From a virus: DNA of 64,000 bases. Positions 59,901-64,000 of the stretch are shown here, piece after piece (positions within the stretch are counted from its first letter, which is position 1; the number at the start of each line of letters is the position of its first letter). The notes below the pieces were generated by a model that saw only the letters and a program-made list of their open reading frames with translations, did not search any database and was not told the origin of the DNA. The stretch is from the IMG/VR virus record IMGVR_UViG_3300033153_010610, positions 22,969 through 86,968 of that record. One strand, given 5' to 3'. Position numbers and translations under genes: made by a program.

Positions 59901-60185
59901 TGCACCGGAGGAGTGAGACCGTCGCTAGTCACCGGGAATAGGATTGAACGGGGCGCAGGCGTGAACGTGGTCGTGATTGACATCGACAATTCAGCTGGTG
60001 CTGTCGTCACAAGCAATCGTTGCACCGGCGGAATTACCGGGACCATCGATCTGAATAGCCATAACGCGGGTAGTCTAGTAGTCGGGAACTTCCTGGGAGG
60101 CAATCCAGGTGGCGGTGGAGATGACCCTGCTATCGGGACTGGGGGTAATGACCTCCCCGCAACTATGTCGACGGTCAACAACTGA
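56907..60185 (+). CDS. right-handed beta-helix tail spike
   Basis: This is a 1092-aa protein. About 250 N-terminal residues form a virion-attachment part (NLDLVKLHSNERLDIPDAQS). Next is a pectate-lyase-like beginning (IQAALTALPAAGGTIVIKPG, YPMETTVVFPN). Then come hundreds of residues of short repeating coils (NNVLIEETYG, SRNVAVTGNVINRVGDVGID, ENVVVSGNLVIDDDS, SRVNVTGNSFIGL), the mark of a parallel beta-helix. Such spikes bind or cut host polysaccharide. No catalytic pair could be assigned from the sequence. Confidence 0.8.
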   Translation: MPNGNLDLVKLHSNERLDIPDAQSIVRSVQRHARALVNSAVSAAAVPISGFTVTTATPNIVVTRNSGAFISSNDDDTAPSPGGLGQLCNQGSTSQNEDMTAKGAGTYRVWVKFQETEGDQDNRAFWDPGTTQEFIDTPNTRILGGWTKGASLGAVPSGTVELAQVYWDGGGAFSALVDTRSVLFEGPLDVIQSSTGLPDYNRNTNRSSNHLATLQEFVEATLREVQDIKSNFENRDGASSGHAWFTEIPNGLSLRSAPSVMFTVGDGTTSFGNFNMTDAIYVGDAGACIQAALTALPAAGGTIVIKPGLYPMETTVVFPNANGTFNIIGHGRNATLLTWTAGIPSVPMFQVTAGTAQPIVHLEGMRLTYPVGAAPATYGLVVTMSGSTPVGGIAVERVSVHEVEFLDETIGTHSGIQVTSDGGGRQLRSLEVTSCSFESMNAGVVASFISEASLLSNCIFRDHRGPIAISASETHNFTVDGCRLDGTNAAIVPKLRESLAEGTTIRSSTFQLCGIETTSSSGTTIEGCLIATTTANEGITIDSDKTSVNGCTIRRPSGGSADPAVWIGKTSSANEVLISNCIISNDDGGGILCQAPIGFFNHNITLSNNVLIEETYGASSAASSGILIERSRNVAVTGNVINRVGDVGIDIGSATENVVVSGNLVIDDDSQGGNDVADRSLREGLQVRVGSSRVNVTGNSFIGLTELGMGIAAAEAVVTGNLVADITGGVAQGGVSLSANRISLSNTTILSPTGYGIEVSGDGCRVSGALISSSSGHGISVTTAEWCQFSDCYISGTGAAGVNLIGKGEVNSLTNIHLSSPGTIGFNVSNEVQMVGCVANDPGSEALVTANNSLLLLTNFYASGLTAAGVSNNGIDIGSGTVLSVQGGYIKAHQTTPCTVAFNIGTTCSGSVSGLYIYGDSLMAIGMAVLGNVKVSDCTVNFWATNGFSVNTDDGQLVGCTVLGSPVAGALSCITCSGAASIIGCHVEPGADTIIGIACTGGVRPSLVTGNRIERGAGVNVVVIDIDNSAGAVVTSNRCTGGITGTIDLNSHNAGSLVVGNFLGGNPGGGGDDPAIGTGGNDLPATMSTVNN

Positions 60186-60505
60186 TGACCGAAGAACAAC
60201 CACCCAACGACGCTCGAGTCTCCCGCAACCAGATCATGCTGGTGAGCGGTCTCATCACGACGGTCGCTGCCGGTGTGGCGTTTTTCCTCATGGAACTGAA
60301 CAGCAGTTCCCTTGAGACGATAGACCGTCTCCATGCGGCAGAGATATCCCGGATCGAGACGCAGGTTGAGTCGCTCGAGCAGAGAGAGCGTGACGTCATG
60401 CAGAGGGCTGAAACGTACCACTCGGTACGCGTGCAGGAGCTCAAGGACATGTTCAACGGCGTCCAGGAGTCCCTGATGGTGTGCCTCCAGGGGGCTGACG
60501 AATGA
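60185..60505 (+). CDS. single-span membrane protein with coiled coil (candidate lysis accessory protein)
   Basis: This is a 106-aa protein. A short polar N-terminus is followed by a hydrophobic span (MLVSGLITTVAAGVAFFLME, about residues 18-37) and then a long coiled coil (EISRIETQVESLEQRERDVM). One span with an external coiled coil resembles holin-accessory or i-spanin-type proteins, but no lysozyme gene lies beside it and it sits between spike genes. It overlaps both neighbours. Confidence 0.6.
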   Translation: MTEEQPPNDARVSRNQIMLVSGLITTVAAGVAFFLMELNSSSLETIDRLHAAEISRIETQVESLEQRERDVMQRAETYHSVRVQELKDMFNGVQESLMVCLQGADE

Positions 60506-61596
60506 CTCAAGTATGGCCCGTATCATCAGTGTGGCCCCCATCTGTAGGCGGCGGGGGAGGCGGCAGTCTGCTGGAGATCCCCGATTCTGGAGTCCTGTAC
60601 GACGACATCGTCACCCTCCAATCGACCCCTGGGTCGGCGGGCGGCGCGCGCGCGGTCCTCCTTATCAACGACACAGACTGGCGTTACGACGACACCTTGT
60701 TGCGGTGGATTTCGCCCGTCGCGTACGAACTGAGTTTGGCGGCGGGGGGCTTCGCACTCGAAGCTAGAATAAGTGGGACGGCGGACCCGGTCGCCGCCGA
60801 GGGCTGGACTAACGTAGGGGACCCGCCCGTTTACAATGTCCGCGGACGAATCAAACTGTTGAATTTCGTAGGGGCAACGTCTGCGCACTCGGTGGACGCC
60901 GGGGGGACGGTCTACGGACCCGTGACCGAAGCCAACGAGGAGACGGCCCTCGCGTCGCTTCAGACTCTAATCGAAGCCGGGGAGTCGGGGTCGTCTTGCA
61001 CAATCTGGGGCACCGGGGCTGAAGCCCGGATGGTAGTCGCGGCGGTCGACAGTCTCGTAGCGTCCACGAACACGGTAGTGCTGGGCGACGGGCTTCCGTC
61101 CCTCTGGTGTGGGGACGCGGCACACAATCAGTCCTACGTCCGGAGAACCGGGTGGAACTGGACTGCAACCGGAGCAGTCACCATTCATTGCGGGTGGATA
61201 GGCGTTGCGGAGACTTGGACCGGGTCGGGGGCTGCGGCTGCGGTGATTCAGGCTTATCCCGGGACTTCTTCCCCCATCGCCCTCGGCGTCGCCAATGAAC
61301 CCGCGGGGCTCCAATGGCGGGCCGTGGTGTCGTCGTTTAAGTATGGGGTCCATGAATGGGCGCCTATCACGCCCGGGCAACCCGAGTGGATAGAATGGGT
61401 GACGACCGTCGGGTGTGATATCGACGGGGGGACCTACGACACCGTAGCCGCTATCATCATGCGAAACGGGAAACTATGCGCGAACCTGGCAACCGCCGGT
61501 ACGTGCGTCACCACGGATTGGACGTACGTCGGTGTGGTAGGTGGGGACATTGAATCGTTCTACCGGGACATCACGTTCGGGTGGGTGAACCGGTGA
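60502..61596 (+). CDS. modular tail protein, member 1 of three
   Basis: This is a 364-aa protein. It opens with the tag VWPPSVGGGGGG, shared in part with two later genes. Central residues about 115-165 hold the common module (SVDAGGTVYGPVTEANEETA, LIEAGESGSSCTIWGTGAEA). The C-terminal 170 residues are a strand-rich domain with Trp and paired Cys (GNWNWT-type strands, TTVGCDIDGGTYDT), different from its relatives. It is probably a surface or receptor-binding protein. ATGA overlap couples it to the membrane protein gene. Confidence 0.65.
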   Translation: MTQVWPVSSVWPPSVGGGGGGSLLEIPDSGVLYDDIVTLQSTPGSAGGARAVLLINDTDWRYDDTLLRWISPVAYELSLAAGGFALEARISGTADPVAAEGWTNVGDPPVYNVRGRIKLLNFVGATSAHSVDAGGTVYGPVTEANEETALASLQTLIEAGESGSSCTIWGTGAEARMVVAAVDSLVASTNTVVLGDGLPSLWCGDAAHNQSYVRRTGWNWTATGAVTIHCGWIGVAETWTGSGAAAAVIQAYPGTSSPIALGVANEPAGLQWRAVVSSFKYGVHEWAPITPGQPEWIEWVTTVGCDIDGGTYDTVAAIIMRNGKLCANLATAGTCVTTDWTYVGVVGGDIESFYRDITFGWVNR

Positions 61597-61952
61597 TTTT
61601 TGAACCCCAACGCGCGGCCTATGTCATCCGGTACCTGCGGCCCACCGTGGCGCAGATTGTGGTCGCGGTGGGGCTTCGGTTCGTGGGGAACCGACTCCGC
61701 TTTGTCGACACTGCAACGGGACATAGACACTCATTCAGGGTCGGGAACTTCATTCAGGACGAGTTAAATCACTTCGTAGCAGAGCGTACTGACGGGACTG
61801 ACGGTGAGCGAGTTAGGGTGCGTAGATTACGGCGCGAGGACTGGACCGACGTAGGGTGGATCATCGACCGGCCACACGACATTCGCACCCATGACGAAGC
61901 CTATGATGCATCTAGAGAGAGGTTGCGTGTACGTCACAACCTCGATGATTGA
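61593..61952 (+). CDS. hypothetical protein within the modular tail gene cluster
   Basis: This is a 119-aa, very basic protein starting at GTG 61593, which overlaps the preceding stop as GTGA; an earlier GTG at 61581 is possible. The sequence begins MIFEPQRAAYVIRYLRPTVA and ends with Arg-rich segments (RVRVRRLRREDWTDVGW). It lacks the shared VWPP tag. The role is unknown; being interposed between two related fibre genes suggests a chaperone or attachment function, by inference. Confidence 0.55.
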   Translation: MIFEPQRAAYVIRYLRPTVAQIVVAVGLRFVGNRLRFVDTATGHRHSFRVGNFIQDELNHFVAERTDGTDGERVRVRRLRREDWTDVGWIIDRPHDIRTHDEAYDASRERLRVRHNLDD

Positions 61953-61967
61953 TACGGAGACCGACCA

Positions 61968-62996
61968 ATGACAGCAGTACGTGTATGGCCTCCGAGTAGA
62001 GTGGCTCCCGTGGTAGGGGCTCCTAGCACGCCGCCCCTAACCCCCACCGCCTGGGCGTCGCGCGATGAGTCTACGCTCGCGGACGATGCCTACTTTCTAG
62101 ACAGTGCGGGGAAGCTGTACCAACAGAAGGCGAACACAGGGCCTGGTGGGTCCCGCCTGGTCGAAGCCAGAATGGCGGAGGCTGGTTGTGTGCCTCGCTA
62201 CTACTTCGACGGCACCCAGCTCCCGTCTGCCGTGTCGGGCGACTGGTCCGAGGTAACGGCAGGGTCGGGGGCAGTGGGGCTCCAATTCCCGTTCAAACTT
62301 GATAATTTTGTCGCCTTGACTTCGACGCACGCGGTCACGATAAACGGCACATCGTACCCAGTCACCGCGGGCGCGACAGAGGAGGCAACTTTTGCGCTGC
62401 TAGAAATCGATATTGAGGCAGGGGAGGCCGGCTCGGACCTGGTGATTTCGGGCACCGGGCCGGCGGCTTATGCCGTCATGATAGCAGGCGTGAACACCTA
62501 CGCGGCCGGAACCAATACCAGCATTAGCGCAGCGCAGCCACAGTGGATCCGCATCACGCACACCCCACTGTCGGCGGATGGCGGGTATCTACTTTGGACG
62601 CACGGGCTGACGGATCAGAGTTGGTACATCCGATTTCAGTTGCTGACCACGATCACTGGCGTTGCGGGGGCAGCGTGGCCAAGTTGCTGGATCGAGAACG
62701 ATACAGAGTTGGCCACGCTTGGCTGGGGAGGAGCAGCCGGCCTGTTCCGTAACTCACTGGGGACGCCAGTCGTGCAGACAGTTCTCACCGCAGCCACCGA
62801 GCGCCTAATAGAGGTAAGCTGGGATTACGCGGCGGACAATTTCGCCGCGTACGTTGACGGCGCGCCTGTCCTGACCAGTACCAACGACGGATTTGCTACC
62901 GCTGGGGCTCTCAAGAGGCTGATCCTGGGCGATGCCGCGTCTCTTGAGTCCGTCGGGACAACGCTAATCCGCGAACTGCTGGTGTGCCATGATTGA
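61968..62996 (+). CDS. modular tail protein, member 2 of three
   Basis: This is a 342-aa protein with N-terminal tag VRVWPPSRVAPVVGAPSTP. The shared module is at about 120-165 (AVTINGTSYPVTAGATEEAT, IEAGEAGSDLVISGTGPAA). The C-terminal part looks like a concanavalin-type jelly roll (SWYIRFQLLTTITGVAGAAW, IEVSWDYAADNFAAYVDGAP). The pattern of constant start and centre with a distinct end matches the genes on either side. A receptor-binding role is inferred. Confidence 0.65.
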   Translation: MTAVRVWPPSRVAPVVGAPSTPPLTPTAWASRDESTLADDAYFLDSAGKLYQQKANTGPGGSRLVEARMAEAGCVPRYYFDGTQLPSAVSGDWSEVTAGSGAVGLQFPFKLDNFVALTSTHAVTINGTSYPVTAGATEEATFALLEIDIEAGEAGSDLVISGTGPAAYAVMIAGVNTYAAGTNTSISAAQPQWIRITHTPLSADGGYLLWTHGLTDQSWYIRFQLLTTITGVAGAAWPSCWIENDTELATLGWGGAAGLFRNSLGTPVVQTVLTAATERLIEVSWDYAADNFAAYVDGAPVLTSTNDGFATAGALKRLILGDAASLESVGTTLIRELLVCHD

Positions 62997-63041
62997 GCAA
63001 GGGCAGCGCACCGTATACGTCACCCTCTCCAGGAGTCTCTG

Positions 63042-64000
63042 ATGTCCGCAATCCAAGTATGGCCTCCGGGCGACGTGGCCCCGGTGGTAGGGGCGGCTGC
63101 TGTAACCGCAGTCTTCACCGCATTTTCGGAAATCGAGATCGCGGACAACGTAGGCAACACCCACGTTCGGACGACGGATGGGCGCGCCTACACGGTGGTA
63201 CAAGACGGCGCATACATCGTGGCGCTTCCGTATCATCTGGTAGCGGCGGGAGCGGTCATTGCCACCGCCATGGACGGCTACGCCCTGCCATCTACGGTGG
63301 ACGCCCTATGGTCGGAGAATGTGGTAGCAGGCGGCGTAGCGCCCTATCTGGAGGCTACTTACGCGCTCTCCGCTTTCGCCGCGGGTGTCTCCTCGCACAG
63401 TATCACCGTGAACGGAACGGCGTACCCAACGACCCCTGCGGGCGCGACAGAGCAGGCCACGCTCACGACTCTAAAGGGTCTAATAGAGGCCGGCGAAGCA
63501 GGCTCAACATTCGCCGTCACGGGTACCGGTGCAGCAGCACGCGGCGCACTAGCCGGCTCTGCGGTCATATCGCACGCAGCCACAACGAACGTCACCCAGT
63601 CAGACCCCTGGATAGTCTGCGATAGCGCGGCCAACGCCGCAGACGGCTCATTTTTATCCATGGCCCCAGCTGCGAGCCCTGTACATGGTACTGTGCATAT
63701 GTATCAGCGTGCGACGGCCATCTATGTGGCCACGCTGACGGGGACCGATGGCCACGGTATGGACCTGGCAACGGGGACCGGCGGGGGGCGATGGGTCCAG
63801 GCTTTTTGTAGCGCGAGCCCATACGCGTTCACGTCTAAATCTGCGGCAACGGTTGTAGAGTCGTATCCTGCGACGACACAGCGAGAAATTGAATTGATCG
63901 TGACGATAGCTGCGGCGGGGGGCGCGATAGACAACGGAAACGCGCACGATTCCGTCACGCTCCTAGTGGACGGGTGGCCACAACCGGCATGGCAGCTGGC
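63042..64000 (+). CDS. modular tail protein, member 3 of three (3' end outside window)
   Basis: This frame is open from ATG 63042 to the window edge (319 codons and counting). It begins MSAIQVWPPGDVAPVVGAAA, the same tag as member 2. The module SHSITVNGTAYPTTPAGATE followed by LIEAGEAGSTFAVTGTGAAA repeats that of members 1 and 2. The C-terminal part seen (SAATVVESYPATTQREIELI, VTLLVDGWPQP) resembles a jelly roll. CAGGAG precedes the start by 7 bases. Confidence 0.7.
   Translation, partial: MSAIQVWPPGDVAPVVGAAAVTAVFTAFSEIEIADNVGNTHVRTTDGRAYTVVQDGAYIVALPYHLVAAGAVIATAMDGYALPSTVDALWSENVVAGGVAPYLEATYALSAFAAGVSSHSITVNGTAYPTTPAGATEQATLTTLKGLIEAGEAGSTFAVTGTGAAARGALAGSAVISHAATTNVTQSDPWIVCDSAANAADGSFLSMAPAASPVHGTVHMYQRATAIYVATLTGTDGHGMDLATGTGGGRWVQAFCSASPYAFTSKSAATVVESYPATTQREIELIVTIAAAGGAIDNGNAHDSVTLLVDGWPQPAWQL

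Noticed and set aside
60185-60505. Holin assignment for the membrane-span protein
   Set aside because: One span plus coiled coil is not enough; no adjacent endolysin was seen, so it is left as a candidate accessory protein.
39532-64000. Diversity-generating retroelement acting on the fibre genes
   Set aside because: No reverse transcriptase gene and no template/variable repeat pair with A-biased differences was seen.
1-64000. tRNA genes
   Set aside because: No cloverleaf with a CCA or TTC-arm pattern stood out in the few short intergenic gaps, all below 160 bp; a covariance-model scan would be decisive.

Overview
The window is part of the genome of a tailed double-stranded DNA virus (Caudoviricetes) with a contractile, myovirus-type tail. 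The evidence is a terminase large subunit, portal, prohead protease, HK97-type capsid protein, tail sheath, tail tube, tail chaperone pair, tape measure, gpV/gp5-like spike and baseplate J-like protein. No rRNA, tRNA, CRISPR array, insertion sequence or integrase was seen. Genes are packed with 1-8 nt overlaps, many using ATGA, GTGA or TTGA coupling. The host cannot be read from the sequence; the strong purine-rich ribosome binding sites indicate a bacterium.

Region 1 (1-8751, minus strand) is a leftward operon of small accessory and early-type genes: an XRE-type HTH regulator, a DGQHR/ParB-like protein, a double-HTH protein, several small zinc-ribbon proteins, a MazG-like pyrophosphohydrolase, a cytosine-C5 methyltransferase, an uncharacterised acyltransferase-like protein, a second all-alpha NTPase-like protein and a SLOG/YspA-type protein. 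DNA modification and nucleotide handling are the common theme.

Region 2 (8752-8905) is a divergent control region. The two promoters are mirror images, with each -35 box inside one arm of an 8-bp inverted repeat.

Region 3 (8906-12980, plus strand) carries small unknown genes, a single-stranded DNA-binding protein and an adenine-N6 methyltransferase. Its last gene runs tail-to-tail into, and overlaps by 132 bp, the terminase gene. Region 4 (12849-14984, minus strand) is a two-gene unit: a GroES-like co-chaperonin followed by the terminase large subunit.

Region 5 (15003-64000, plus strand) is the virion operon. Head genes come first: an unknown protein, a duplicated pair, portal, small head proteins, protease, scaffold-like protein, capsid protein carrying a fibronectin-III-like insert, and connector and neck proteins. 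Next come sheath, tube, a chaperone pair with a T5G5 slippery run, and tape measure. The baseplate follows: a 1320-aa hub with an embedded amidase, spike, LysM protein, J-like protein and wedge-like protein. A very large set of adhesins is interleaved and follows: a 2346-aa repeat fibre, a glycine-rich fibre, a lectin-ended fibre, a beta-helix spike, and a series of three modular proteins that share an N-terminal tag and central module but have different C-termini. The last of these runs off the window. About a third of the window encodes surface or receptor-binding proteins.
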